Below, in pieces: positions 8,742 to 17,437 of a stretch of 64,000 nucleotides of DNA. The stretch lies in assembly GCA_032054765.1 (NCBI GenBank), contig DAMBSC010000011.1, positions 124,001 through 188,000 of the forward strand, given 5' to 3'. The notes beneath the pieces were generated by a model. The model was not told the DNA's origin, did no database searches, and saw only the letters and a program-made list of their open reading frames with translations. The stretch comes from DFXE01 sp032054765. GTDB taxonomy: Bacteria; Bacteroidota; Bacteroidia; Bacteroidales; Tannerellaceae. Made by a program: the position numbers and the translations under genes. Every line of letters starts with the position of its first letter. Positions within the stretch are counted from its first letter, which is position 1.

Positions 8742-9716
8742 ATGCTCTCTTTTGACAATATTCTACAACGTATTGAAAGTGAAATATCACGACTTCGTTT
8801 TAACTATCCGCCAGAAAGTTTATATACGCCAATCGAATATATCTTATCGTTAGGTGGGAAGCGTGTCCGACCGGCGCTTACATTATTAGCATGTAATCTA
8901 TATAAAGATAATGTGGATGATGCTATATATCCAGCTTTAAGTTTAGAGGTTTTCCATAATTTTACTTTGCTTCATGATGATTTGATGGATGGAGCTGATA
9001 TGCGCAGGAATAAATCTACTGTTCATAAAAAATGGGATGCTAACACTGCAATTCTTTCAGGAGATGCCATGTTAATTGTTGCTTATAAACTCATAACAGA
9101 AAGTAATCCCATATATCTGAAAGAGTTACTTGACCTGTTTACCATTACTGCTTTAGAAATTTGTGGTGGACAACAATATGATATGGAGTTTGAGTCTCTA
9201 ACTGATGTTAGTGAAGAAGAATATATAGAGATGATCAGGCTTAAGACAGCTGTATTATTGGCTTGTGGTTTAAGGATGGGAGCTATAGTGGGAGGAAGTT
9301 CGAAAGAAGACGCAGAACATCTTTACCAATATGGATTAAATATAGGCCTGGCTTTTCAATTGAAAGATGATTTATTGGATGTATATGGAGATTCAATAAC
9401 TTTCGGTAAGAATATTGGGGGTGATATACTTAGTAATAAGAAAACATTCTTATTGATAAATGCCCTTAAGAAAGCTACAACAGAGCAAAGGCAAGAGCTG
9501 TTGACATGGTTGAAAAAGGAGCATTTTGAACCATCTGAGAAAATAAATAAAGTCAGAGGAATATATGATAATCTTCATTTAAAAGATTTGACGGAAAAGA
9601 AGATAGAATATTTTTATGATAAGGCTACCTTACATTTAGCTCAATTGACTGTGTCGCAAGACCGATTGACTGTTTTACAAGAAGTAAGTAATGAATTATT
9701 GTACAGGAAATCATAA
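8742..9716 (+). CDS. Polyprenyl synthetase family protein (trans-prenyl diphosphate synthase)
   Basis: This enzyme condenses IPP with allylic diphosphates to make polyprenyl diphosphates, for example for menaquinone side chains. The first Asp-rich motif is DDLMD at residues 79-83 followed by ADMRR; the second is KDDLLD with Asp209, Asp210 and Asp213. The GGKRVRP motif is at 38-44. I place the start at 8742 (MLSFDNIL), giving 324 residues; the in-frame ATG at 8685 would put the N-terminus inside the heptamer hairpin and is unlikely. Chain length is not predictable with confidence. The tatD gene follows after 3 bp. Confidence 0.93.
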   Translation: MLSFDNILQRIESEISRLRFNYPPESLYTPIEYILSLGGKRVRPALTLLACNLYKDNVDDAIYPALSLEVFHNFTLLHDDLMDGADMRRNKSTVHKKWDANTAILSGDAMLIVAYKLITESNPIYLKELLDLFTITALEICGGQQYDMEFESLTDVSEEEYIEMIRLKTAVLLACGLRMGAIVGGSSKEDAEHLYQYGLNIGLAFQLKDDLLDVYGDSITFGKNIGGDILSNKKTFLLINALKKATTEQRQELLTWLKKEHFEPSEKINKVRGIYDNLHLKDLTEKKIEYFYDKATLHLAQLTVSQDRLTVLQEVSNELLYRKS

Positions 9717-9719
9717 AAA

Positions 9720-10496
9720 ATGGGATTAGTAGATACTCATTGTCATCTTTATCTGAAGGAATTTGCTGAAGACAGGAAAGAAGTAGTTTCGGAAGCTATT
9801 AGCTCGGGTATCAGCGCTATTCTTTTGCCGAATATTGATGTTTCGACGGTTGATTGTATGCATACCTTTTGTGAAAGGTATCCAGGTTTTGCTTATCCAA
9901 TGATGGGATTACATCCGACAAGTGTCGGGAAGCAATATGTAACAGAGCTTAAGAAAATAGAATCATTTTTAAGTTCCGGAAGATATTGTGCGATAGGAGA
10001 GATTGGGATTGATCTATATTGGGATAAGACTTATTTGAAAGAGCAAAAGTTCGCTTTTGAGGAGCAATTACAATGGAGTATTGATTTGCAATTACCGGTA
10101 TCTATACATACACGAAATGCTTTTCCTGAGGTGCTGGATAGTATTCACAAAGTAGGTAAAGAAAAGTTGAAAGGAGTATTCCATAGTTTTTCAGGAACTG
10201 AGTCAGATTTGTTGACTATAAGACAATTGCTTAATTTTAAATTAGGTATAAACGGTGTTGTGACATTTAAAAACTCTGGCTTGGCTGATGTCATTTCTAA
10301 AGCTAACATTGAAGATATTGTATTTGAAACAGATGCTCCGTATCTATCTCCTGTACCATTTCGTGGAAAACGGAATGTTCCGGTCTATATGTGGAAGACG
10401 GCGGAAAAAGTAGCAAAAGTGTTTGATTTGTCTTTGGAAAAAGTGGTTGAAATAACCGAAATGAATGCCCGTAGCCTTTTTCAAATCATAAATTAA
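9720..10496 (+). CDS. tatD: TatD-family metal-dependent hydrolase (DNase)
   Basis: This is a TIM-barrel, two-metal hydrolase of the TatD family, whose members act as 3'-5' DNases. Metal-binding motifs are VDTHCHL (His7, His9), the EIGID motif in the middle, SIHTRNA, the HSFSG motif, and FETDAPYLSP with the catalytic aspartate near the C-terminus. Its 258 residues are standard. It starts 3 bp after the prenyl synthase gene, so co-transcription is likely. Confidence 0.94.
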   Translation: MGLVDTHCHLYLKEFAEDRKEVVSEAISSGISAILLPNIDVSTVDCMHTFCERYPGFAYPMMGLHPTSVGKQYVTELKKIESFLSSGRYCAIGEIGIDLYWDKTYLKEQKFAFEEQLQWSIDLQLPVSIHTRNAFPEVLDSIHKVGKEKLKGVFHSFSGTESDLLTIRQLLNFKLGINGVVTFKNSGLADVISKANIEDIVFETDAPYLSPVPFRGKRNVPVYMWKTAEKVAKVFDLSLEKVVEITEMNARSLFQIIN

Positions 10497-10592
10497 GCAA
10501 CATTGTGATATATTTTCTTAAAGGCATTGAAAAATGTTCAGTTTATATTACGCATATGTAAATCAAAAACTTTAGATTTGTGGGCTGAAACG

Positions 10593-10621
10593 TTTGTGAT
10601 TGTGATTTTTTTCGTATTTTG
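10593..10621 (+). promoter_or_regulatory. Candidate promoter of tRNA-Ser
   Basis: TTTG at 10593-10596 and TATTTTG at 10615-10621, 18 bp apart, approximate the Bacteroidetes -33/-7 promoter, with the start expected about 25 bp before the mature tRNA. One base is missing from the ideal -7 box. Confidence 0.45.
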
Positions 10622-10653
10622 CGCTCGTTTAAATAGGAGATGAATCTCATTTT

Positions 10654-10741
10654 GGAGAGATGCTCGAGTGGTTGAAGAGGCACGCCTGGAAAGCGTGTAT
10701 ACGCCTAAAGCGTATCGCGGGTTCGAATCCCGCTCTCTCCG
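10654..10741 (+). tRNA. tRNA-Ser (GGA anticodon)
   Basis: This is a class II cloverleaf. The acceptor stem GGAGAGA pairs with TCTCTCC (10734-10740), and G at 10741 is the discriminator. The anticodon stem CACGC/GCGTG encloses the loop CTGGAAA with anticodon GGA at 10688-10690. A long variable arm follows (ACGCCTAAAGCGT region), then the T arm GCGGGTTCGAATCCCGC. The long variable arm and G discriminator fit serine. CCA is not encoded. Confidence 0.97.
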
Positions 10742-10824
10742 CTGTTAATGCCATGAATGGATAAACTAATTAACAACAAATAATAATAAAAAGAGAATTA
10801 TTAATCTTAAAAATTGAACACACA

Positions 10825-11559
10825 ATGAAAAAGTTATTTGCAAAAGCATTTTTGGTTTTATGTGCCTTTGGAACTTCTACTTTAGTATTCGCCCAGGATG
10901 CGGCTGTTGCATCTGAAGGTGGTTTCCACCAAGCAATAAAGATTAAGTTTATTGAAGGTAGTGCCGACTTCATGAGTTTGGTAGCTATTACCCTTGTTCT
11001 TGGTTTGGCATTCTGTTTGGAAAGAATCATCTATCTGAATCTGGCGGATGTTAATCCTGGACCACTTTTAAAAGGTATAGAAGATGCCCTTGATAAAGGT
11101 GATGTTGAAGGTGCAAAAGCTATTGCTCGTGATACAAGAGGACCTATTGCTTCTATCGCATATCAAGGTTTAATGAGAATTGACCAAGGTGTTGATATTG
11201 TAGAAAAATCTATAGTTTCTTATGGTGGTGTACAAAGTGGTATATTGGAAAAAAACCTGTCTTGGGTAACTCTCTTTATCGCAATGGCTCCGTCATTAGG
11301 GTTCTTAGGAACTGTAGTTGGTATGGTAATGGCATTCGACAAAATCGAACAAGTTGGTGATATCAGCCCGACAGTTGTTGCCGGTGGTATGAAGGTGGCT
11401 TTGATTACCACAATCTTCGGTCTTATTGTAGCTTTGATTCTTCAGGTATTTTATAACTATTTATTAAGTAAATTAGAAGCTATCTTGAATCAAATGGAAG
11501 ATGCTTCTATCACTTTGGTTGATATGGTTCTTAAATACAATGTAAAATTTAAAAAATAA
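10825..11559 (+). CDS. exbB: MotA/TolQ/ExbB proton channel family protein
   Basis: This is the proton-channel subunit that powers TonB. The 244 residues begin with a signal-like segment ending VFAQ, then a helix near residues 52-70 (MSLVAITLVLGLAFCLERII), a cytoplasmic domain, and the paired helices LSWVTLFIAMAPSLGFLGTV.GMV and KVALITTIFGLIVALILQVF that are conserved in ExbB. It heads an operon with a 4-TM protein and two ExbD genes. It lies 83 bp downstream of tRNA-Ser with no clear terminator between them. Confidence 0.93.
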   Translation: MKKLFAKAFLVLCAFGTSTLVFAQDAAVASEGGFHQAIKIKFIEGSADFMSLVAITLVLGLAFCLERIIYLNLADVNPGPLLKGIEDALDKGDVEGAKAIARDTRGPIASIAYQGLMRIDQGVDIVEKSIVSYGGVQSGILEKNLSWVTLFIAMAPSLGFLGTVVGMVMAFDKIEQVGDISPTVVAGGMKVALITTIFGLIVALILQVFYNYLLSKLEAILNQMEDASITLVDMVLKYNVKFKK

Positions 11560-11568
11560 TTTAGTACC

Positions 11569-12045
11569 ATGGCTGTAACTAAAATTAGAAAAATATCAAG
11601 TTGGATTTTACTAGCCTGTACTATTATTACTTTAGTGGTATTAGGATTATTCTTTTTGGGTGGTGATAATGAGCCATACAAAGGAGAAATGTGGAATCCG
11701 ATTAATATAGATTTATTGCTTTATTGGCAGTATATATTATTTGCCTTAACAATTGTAGCAGCATTTATTTTTGCTATTCTACAATTTGTAACCAATTTTA
11801 AACAGAATCCAAAAGCTGGTGTTATGGGATTGGTTGTTTTAGTTCTGTTTTTCGGAATGTTGTTCATTACCTATGCTATGGGTAGTACAACAAAACTTCC
11901 GGTTGTGAATGCAGAGGCTCAGGCATATAATACGGATTTTTGGTTGAAGATATCCGATATGTGGTTATATTCTACTTATATCTTAACAGCACTAGTAGTT
12001 CTTGCTATTGCTGGCGGTAGTTTAAAAAGAATCTTAAAAAAGTAA
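11569..12045 (+). CDS. Four-helix membrane protein of the exb operon, function unknown
   Basis: This 158-residue protein has four predicted transmembrane helices, around residues 7-28, 44-65, 82-101 and 126-148, with short loops. I recognise no enzymatic motif. It sits 9 bp after exbB and 10 bp before the first exbD. Its invariant placement inside the operon suggests an accessory subunit of the ExbB/ExbD motor or a factor in its assembly. That role is inferred from position only. Confidence 0.8.
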   Translation: MAVTKIRKISSWILLACTIITLVVLGLFFLGGDNEPYKGEMWNPINIDLLLYWQYILFALTIVAAFIFAILQFVTNFKQNPKAGVMGLVVLVLFFGMLFITYAMGSTTKLPVVNAEAQAYNTDFWLKISDMWLYSTYILTALVVLAIAGGSLKRILKK

Positions 12046-12055
12046 TTAATGCGAT

Positions 12056-12643
12056 ATGGGAAAAAAGAGAAAAGCACCGAGTATTAATGCTACATCCTCT
12101 GCCGACATCGCTTTCATGTTGCTTTTATTCTTCCTTTTAACTTCATCTATGGATACAGATAAAGGGCTGCCGAGACGTTTGCCGCCTCCTGTACCTAAAG
12201 ATCAAGAAAAACAGGACCAGGATATTAAGAAAAGAAATATCATGGTTGTATTGATCAACAGTACCAATCAGATTGCTGTAAATGGTGAATATACCGATAT
12301 AAGGCAAGTGAAAGAGAAAGTAAAGGAGTTCATTGAAAATCCTTATAATGATGAGCACAAACCTGAAAAAGTGGAAGAAGATGTTCCTTACTTTGGAAGA
12401 ATGATGGTTACTAAATTTCATGTAATCTCATTGCAAAATGACCGCGGTACTGAATATCAGGCTTATATTGATGTCCAGAATGAATTGGCTGCAGCTTATA
12501 ATGATCTTAGAAACGATGTCTCCAGAAAGAAGTTTGGAAAAGACTTTGCGGAACTCGAAGAGGATCAACAAAAGGCTGTCCAGATGATCTATCCTCAAAA
12601 GATTTCAGAAGCTGAACCTAAAAATTATGGAGGGACAAAATAA
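12056..12643 (+). CDS. exbD: ExbD/TolR family biopolymer transport protein (first copy)
   Basis: This 195-residue ExbD has a short basic N-terminus and one transmembrane helix carrying the proton-path aspartate Asp17 (SADIAFMLLLFFLLTSSM). The periplasmic domain begins with a proline-rich linker (RRLPPPVP) and contains the ExbD fold (NIMVVLINSTNQIAVNGE). It is longer than enterobacterial ExbD. The stop codon overlaps the start of the second exbD by one base. Confidence 0.93.
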   Translation: MGKKRKAPSINATSSADIAFMLLLFFLLTSSMDTDKGLPRRLPPPVPKDQEKQDQDIKKRNIMVVLINSTNQIAVNGEYTDIRQVKEKVKEFIENPYNDEHKPEKVEEDVPYFGRMMVTKFHVISLQNDRGTEYQAYIDVQNELAAAYNDLRNDVSRKKFGKDFAELEEDQQKAVQMIYPQKISEAEPKNYGGTK

Positions 12644-13110
12644 TGGGAAAATTTAATAAAACAGGTGGTCGTGAGATGCCTGAATTGAATACATCTTCTT
12701 TGCCTGACTTAGTTTTTGCGTTTTTGTTCTTCATCATGATGGTAACAACCATGCGTGAAGTAACACTGAAGGTTGAGTTCAGAGCTCCACAGGCAACAGA
12801 ACTTCAAAAGCTCGAAAAGAAGTCTTTAGTGACGTTTCTATATATTGGGAAACCTACTGAGGAATTCAGAACAAAGATGGGGTCAGAAACTCGTCTGCAA
12901 TTGAATGATCAGTTTGCTGAAATAGGAGAGATCCAGGATTATATTGCGCAGGAAAAATCAAGTATGAAAGAAGAAGATCAACCATTTATGACTGTGTCTA
13001 TTAAAGCAGACAGAGAAACAAAAATGGGGGTTGTAACTGATGTGAAACAAGCGCTTCGTGAAGCATATGCTTTAAAGATCAGTTATTCTGCAACACAACG
13101 TGTAAATTAA
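12643..13110 (+). CDS. exbD: ExbD/TolR family biopolymer transport protein (second copy)
   Basis: This second ExbD paralogue has 155 residues, with the helix LPDLVFAFLFFIMMVTTM carrying Asp22 at the expected position. The periplasmic domain has VTFLYIGKP and MTVSIKADRETKMGVVTDVKQALREA. It overlaps the first copy by one base, so the two are probably made in a fixed ratio and may form a heterodimer. A strong terminator follows. Confidence 0.92.
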   Translation: MGKFNKTGGREMPELNTSSLPDLVFAFLFFIMMVTTMREVTLKVEFRAPQATELQKLEKKSLVTFLYIGKPTEEFRTKMGSETRLQLNDQFAEIGEIQDYIAQEKSSMKEEDQPFMTVSIKADRETKMGVVTDVKQALREAYALKISYSATQRVN

Positions 13111-13130
13111 AATTCTAATTGTGATAATAA

Positions 13131-13160
13131 AAAGCCGTTTCATTCGAAACGGCTTTTTTA
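13131..13160. terminator. Bidirectional intrinsic terminator between exbD and the GNAT gene
   Basis: The stem AAGCCGTTTC/GAAACGGCTT (13132-13141 with 13146-13155) has a 4-nt loop. It is flanked by A residues on the left and T residues on the right, so it can work on both strands. The right T-run contains the stop codon of the convergent GNAT gene. Confidence 0.92.
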
Positions 13161-13703
13161 TTGATTATATACATATTTATAAAGAGCATTTTTTATCTCT
13201 TCAAAATGAAGTGGAAGATTAATATCGCCACAACTCATTATCCGCATCGGTACCCATTCGGCATTTAGTCTATAGGGCGGTTGCAGATAGTCATGTGAAT
13301 CAAGTGTAAATCCCAATCGTTCATAAAAGCCAACTCTTCTGATACTCATTTCGTCTTTCGGCAATTCTACTTCCAGAATGATAGGATTAGCTAATTTTTC
13401 AATAAACTGTTTCATAACCACATTCCCAAATCCACCATTACGGGCAGATTCATCAATGGCAAAATGTTCTATATAGGTAAATTTATTAAATTGCCAGGTG
13501 GTAATAAATCCGATATACTTTTGCTCATTGAATAATGCGTAAACTTTAAAGCGAGGCTCTTTTTCTAATAATTCAAGAAACAGAGGAAACGCTCGGCGTT
13601 CCTCTTCCGGAAATGAATTGGTATATGTTTTTTCCACTTTAAATAGATCCTGGTCAGATAGCTCTTTGATTCTTTTGTAATTAATCTTTTTTGATGTTGT
13701 CAT
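13158..13703 (-). CDS. GNAT family N-acetyltransferase
   Basis: This 181-residue protein has the GNAT fold. It shows the early SFPEEERR segment, the beta strands YIGFITTW and YIEHFAIDESARNGGFGNVVMKQF (acetyl-CoA-binding motif A in a relaxed form), LEVELP and the late GFYERLGF motif. The substrate cannot be deduced. Its stop codon lies in the shared terminator. The upstream AlbA-type gene is 44 bp away on the same strand. Confidence 0.88.
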   Translation of the reverse strand: MTTSKKINYKRIKELSDQDLFKVEKTYTNSFPEEERRAFPLFLELLEKEPRFKVYALFNEQKYIGFITTWQFNKFTYIEHFAIDESARNGGFGNVVMKQFIEKLANPIILEVELPKDEMSIRRVGFYERLGFTLDSHDYLQPPYRLNAEWVPMRIMSCGDINLPLHFEEIKNALYKYVYNQ

Positions 13704-13747
13704 ATTCGTTTGGAATTAATAAAAGGCTTTTATTCAAAAGTTCGCTT

Positions 13748-15331
13748 TTAGAGGAGTGCTTTTCCCTTTTCTGTAGTAAAATATTTCTGTAGTGGGCTGG
13801 AAGGTTTCGTTGGAATACGCATAGCCAATAATCCTTCATCAATCAATGGGCGGATAATATTTTGTCTGAAGCGAGTCCGGTTTGATTGTTTCACCATCTG
13901 CATCATTTCCTGTATAGGACGAGGTCTAATGCATGCCTCTAATATACTTTCTGCCTTCTCTATATAAGATATGTCAATTCCAGGACATGCATCGAACAAC
14001 TTAGAGTCATACATTGGCCATCCTTGATATAATCTGGGCTCAGAAGGATAATCAATATAAATAGGTTTTCTGAGGAGGGCTTCCTGAACTGTTGTTTCAA
14101 TAACCTCTCCTTCTTTCAATCCTTCATTACCAAATGAAAGAGAAAACACGAACTTTTCACCGTTTTGTATTTCTATATTATATGTCTTATCATAATAAGG
14201 AGCATATTTCTTTATATTGTTTTTGCCCGAACCAATTTCATCTATCCATCCCATTTCCTGGAACACATTTGTTATAAGAGGATTTTTAATGTGTGATTCA
14301 AGGGTATTGAATGTCAAAGAACCATTCATAAATGGCCTTGTACCATTTTCTGTTATTATTTTATCAGAGAAAATGGATAAACTACTCGGATATTTCTGAG
14401 TATATTCTCTATGAACAAGTAAATTGGTAATGAGCTCATTTGCTAATTTTTTACGTATGTCTATACTTTCACTCTCTATCTTTAGAATTTTTGGAGGCAG
14501 ATTTTTTTCGGCAAAAGCCAAAAGACGAATATAAGAGTTTATTAAATTCGAAAAAATAATATCTCTATCATCATATTTACTTTCGGGGTAATTAGAGGAT
14601 GGTTTAATATAATCTTCATATCTAATATTTCTATAAACGGCATCTGTCCGATGTGTGGCAGGGCAATAGTTCTGTATAGTTACTTCTTTTCCGAAAAGAA
14701 GTACAGCGCCTAAAACAAATCCTTCTTTACTACTGAGAGGATCTTTACGCCAGAAACCGGCATCATGCAACATTTCTTCATTCGTCATATTTAACCAACG
14801 ATGATTGGGTTTGTTGATGGCTAAATGTCTACGCATATTTCGGAATGTAACATCATCTAATTCTCCCATACGCAGGAATGGATAAACAATATTTTCGGAT
14901 GATTCATTTTGTTTCCGAAGGTGGATATTCTCGACCAAGTTGTATGTATAAGTCACATCACATACTTCATCTCCAGAACGATCGTATACTTTGTTCTTAT
15001 ATCGGTGTACTTCTGGACTTTCCGGAATATTTAAATAAATGATTTTCTTATGATCAATTTCTATTACTTCCGGGTTTATATTTATTTTAGGAGAAAAATC
15101 TTTTTGAAATGTTTCGGTAAGTTTATGTAGCATATTGTCCAGGAACATTTCATTAATGCCAATAATCTTCCCAAAATCGTGTACTCCGATTAATAAAGCT
15201 CCTCCCTCTTTATTCAGAAAAGAACAGATGGATTGAAATACTGAGTCTGTAACTTCTGTAGTACAGTTACTAAAGTCCAATAGGTAATGTTCATTTCTAC
15301 TAAGTAGTGTTCTTAATCCTTTTTCATCCAT
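13748..15331 (-). CDS. AlbA_2/Schlafen-like ATP-binding putative transcriptional regulator
   Basis: This 527-residue protein has an N-terminal AlbA_2 (Schlafen-like) domain at about residues 15-130, with SICSFLNKEGGALLIGVHDFGKIIGI. A GHKL/HATPase_c_4-like domain follows at about 290-400 (ANELITNLLVHREYTQ, then FQEMGWIDEIGSGKNNI). A C-terminal winged-helix-like region (QEMMQMVKQSNRTRFRQNIIRPLIDEGLL) completes it. Such proteins are annotated as ATP-binding transcriptional regulators, and a few take part in defence or stress responses. No partner toxin or defence gene lies beside it. Confidence 0.85.
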   Translation of the reverse strand: MDEKGLRTLLSRNEHYLLDFSNCTTEVTDSVFQSICSFLNKEGGALLIGVHDFGKIIGINEMFLDNMLHKLTETFQKDFSPKININPEVIEIDHKKIIYLNIPESPEVHRYKNKVYDRSGDEVCDVTYTYNLVENIHLRKQNESSENIVYPFLRMGELDDVTFRNMRRHLAINKPNHRWLNMTNEEMLHDAGFWRKDPLSSKEGFVLGAVLLFGKEVTIQNYCPATHRTDAVYRNIRYEDYIKPSSNYPESKYDDRDIIFSNLINSYIRLLAFAEKNLPPKILKIESESIDIRKKLANELITNLLVHREYTQKYPSSLSIFSDKIITENGTRPFMNGSLTFNTLESHIKNPLITNVFQEMGWIDEIGSGKNNIKKYAPYYDKTYNIEIQNGEKFVFSLSFGNEGLKEGEVIETTVQEALLRKPIYIDYPSEPRLYQGWPMYDSKLFDACPGIDISYIEKAESILEACIRPRPIQEMMQMVKQSNRTRFRQNIIRPLIDEGLLAMRIPTKPSSPLQKYFTTEKGKALL

Positions 15332-15579
15332 AGCGTAATAAGTAAAAAATGTAATTAACCTAATGGTTTACATTCTTTAAAAAATATAGCATTTGTTCTA
15401 CATAAGGGTTATCAGGCTTTAAAGATATGAAATGTTTTTTTAATATCCGGTAATAAGAAAAGAAAATGTCTCATGTTTGTCCCAAAAAGTCTTTTATTCG
15501 TAAAATATAACCCAAATTGTTTAAATTGAAATGATTACTTTTTACAATACTGTAGTTATAATAGTTATTTATTAATTCA

Positions 15580-15587
15580 TATCTTTG
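15580..15587 (+). promoter_or_regulatory. Candidate -7 box for the glsA-glsB-cysS operon
   Basis: TATCTTTG matches TAnnTTTG and ends 23 bp before the glsA-like ATG. A recognisable -33 TTTG is absent; only TTA at 15556-15558 has suitable spacing. The rest of the 279-bp gap (15332-15610) shows only an AATGTAA/TTACATT inverted repeat near 15350-15376. Confidence 0.45.
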
Positions 15588-15610
15588 TAGTCTGACTAAG
15601 GATAATAAAA

Positions 15611-16438
15611 ATGATAAAGAATGGAATGACTCAATTTATTGATGTCCGGCAAGTTCTTCGTGAGAAGGCGCCGGGGCTTTCTAAAAAGTTACCAGGCTTT
15701 ATAGTCAATTACTTGATTCGGATTGTTCACCAGGATGAATTGAACTATATACTGAATCGTTATCATGATAAAGACGGTGTTGATTTTATGGTCGAACTTA
15801 TCGACTATTTTGATTTAAAACTGAATTTACATGATGAGGAAAATATTCCTCAGAACGGACGTTATATTTTTGCTTCCAATCACCCTTTAGGTGGACTCGA
15901 TGGGATCTGTCTTTCTGCTGTCCTTGGACAAATGTTTCAAGGTAATGTCAGGTATTTGGTAAATGATTTATTACTTTTTATTCCTAATCTTCGTTCTATA
16001 TTTATTCCTATCAATAAACACGGCAAACAAGCAAAGCAAACAGCTATCATTACAGATGAAGCTTATGCTTCTGAAAACCAGATTATCACATTTCCTGCCG
16101 GATTGTGTTCACGAAAAATCAAAGGGAAGATTACTGATTTGACGTGGCATAAATCTTTTATCTCGAAATCAATAGAATACAAACGAGATGTTATTCCGGT
16201 TTATTTTGAAGGAAGAAACTCTAATTTCTTTTACAATCTGGCTAATTTTCGTTCGGGAATAGGTTTGAAAGTAAATCTTGAAATGCTGTACCTTTCTGAT
16301 GAAGTGTTCAAGAGTAAGCATTCAACTTATCATATTTATTTTGGAAAACCAATTCCCTGGCAAACCTTTGATAAAAGTAAAAAACCGGCAGAGTGGGCTC
16401 AATGGGTCCGTGATATTGCTTATGCCCTAAAGAAATAA
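15611..16438 (+). CDS. glsA: PlsC-like O-acyltransferase, GlsA-like (glycine/serine lipid synthesis)
   Basis: This is an acyltransferase of the LPLAT superfamily, 275 residues. The catalytic HX4D motif appears as NHPLGGLDG near residues 96-104, and the second block as FPAGLCSRK near 160-168. The partner gene at 16455 encodes an N-acyltransferase of the OlsB/GlsB type. In Bacteroides thetaiotaomicron an adjacent GlsA/GlsB pair is required for glycine lipids: GlsB N-acylates the amino acid and GlsA adds the ester-linked acyl chain. Assignment rests on family and pairing; a generic phospholipid acyltransferase is the alternative. Confidence 0.8.
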   Translation: MIKNGMTQFIDVRQVLREKAPGLSKKLPGFIVNYLIRIVHQDELNYILNRYHDKDGVDFMVELIDYFDLKLNLHDEENIPQNGRYIFASNHPLGGLDGICLSAVLGQMFQGNVRYLVNDLLLFIPNLRSIFIPINKHGKQAKQTAIITDEAYASENQIITFPAGLCSRKIKGKITDLTWHKSFISKSIEYKRDVIPVYFEGRNSNFFYNLANFRSGIGLKVNLEMLYLSDEVFKSKHSTYHIYFGKPIPWQTFDKSKKPAEWAQWVRDIAYALKK

Positions 16439-16454
16439 TTGAATATCATACTAT

Positions 16455-17423
16455 ATGCAAGAAGTTATTAATCCGATTGACCGGGAAATCCTGAAAGCAG
16501 AATTAACACCGGAGAAGCTCCTTAGGAAGACTAACAAATCAAATAATGAGATTTATATTATTACAGCTCATGACTCTCCTAACGTAATGCAGGAAATAGG
16601 CCGGTTAAGGGAATTGGCTTTTCGGTATTATGGTGGAGGAACAGGTTTTCCTGTCGATATAGATGAATTTGACACAATGCTGGGAGCCTATCGTCAGCTA
16701 GTAGTCTGGAATCCTCAGGAAGAGATCATATTGGGAGGCTATCGTTTCCTTTGCGGTGCGGATGTTAAGTTTGATACAGAAGGAAAACCTATTCTGGCTA
16801 CTTCTCATTTATTCAATTTTTCTGAGAGATTTATCAAGGAATTTCTTCCATATACCGTGGAACTTGGACGTTCCTTTGTAACATTGGAGTTTCAGGCAAC
16901 ACGAGAAGGTGCTGCGAAAGGATTATTTGTTCTTGATAATCTATGGGATGGGTTAGGAGCACTTTCTGTTATCGATCCGTCACTACAATATTACTTTGGG
17001 AAGGTAACTATGTATAACACCTACAACACCCAGGCAAGAGATATGATCCTTTATTTCCTGTCAAAGCATTTTCCTGATCCGGATAAACTGATTACCCCCA
17101 TTTATCCCCTTGAAACCTATCCGGATATAGATAAGATGAAGGATTTATTTAAGTCAGACAATTTTAAAGATAATTATAAAATACTCAATCAGGAAGTTAG
17201 AAAATTTGGGATCAATGTTCCTCCGTTGGTAAGTGCCTACATGAGTCTTTCACCTAAGATGCGTACTTTCGGTACGGCAGTCAATCATGAATTCGGAGAA
17301 GTTGAGGAGACCGGTATTTTAATTGCCATTGATGAAATCCTGGAAGATAAGAAGAGAAGGCATATTGAGACTTACTTTATGAACGAAGACCAGTCTATTG
17401 ATTTAATCAGAAATACGGATTAA
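16455..17423 (+). CDS. glsB: N-acyltransferase, GlsB-like (GNAT/OlsB family)
   Basis: This 322-residue protein belongs to the acyl-ACP N-acyltransferase group related to OlsB. Visible blocks are IGRLRELAFRYYGGGTGFPVDIDEFD (about 47-72), the strand EEIILGGYRFLCG, VELGRSFVTLEFQ, and a C-terminal LVSAYMSLSPKMRTFGTAVNHEFG segment. It is expected to attach a 3-hydroxy acyl chain to glycine or another amino acid. It starts 16 bp after the O-acyltransferase gene and ends 14 bp before cysS. Confidence 0.82.
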   Translation: MQEVINPIDREILKAELTPEKLLRKTNKSNNEIYIITAHDSPNVMQEIGRLRELAFRYYGGGTGFPVDIDEFDTMLGAYRQLVVWNPQEEIILGGYRFLCGADVKFDTEGKPILATSHLFNFSERFIKEFLPYTVELGRSFVTLEFQATREGAAKGLFVLDNLWDGLGALSVIDPSLQYYFGKVTMYNTYNTQARDMILYFLSKHFPDPDKLITPIYPLETYPDIDKMKDLFKSDNFKDNYKILNQEVRKFGINVPPLVSAYMSLSPKMRTFGTAVNHEFGEVEETGILIAIDEILEDKKRRHIETYFMNEDQSIDLIRNTD

Positions 17424-17437
17424 GTATACAATTACAA

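Noticed and set aside
13748..15331. Defence-island call for the AlbA/Schlafen-type protein
   Set aside because: Only one such gene is present, with a GNAT enzyme and housekeeping genes beside it; no nuclease, methylase or toxin partner.
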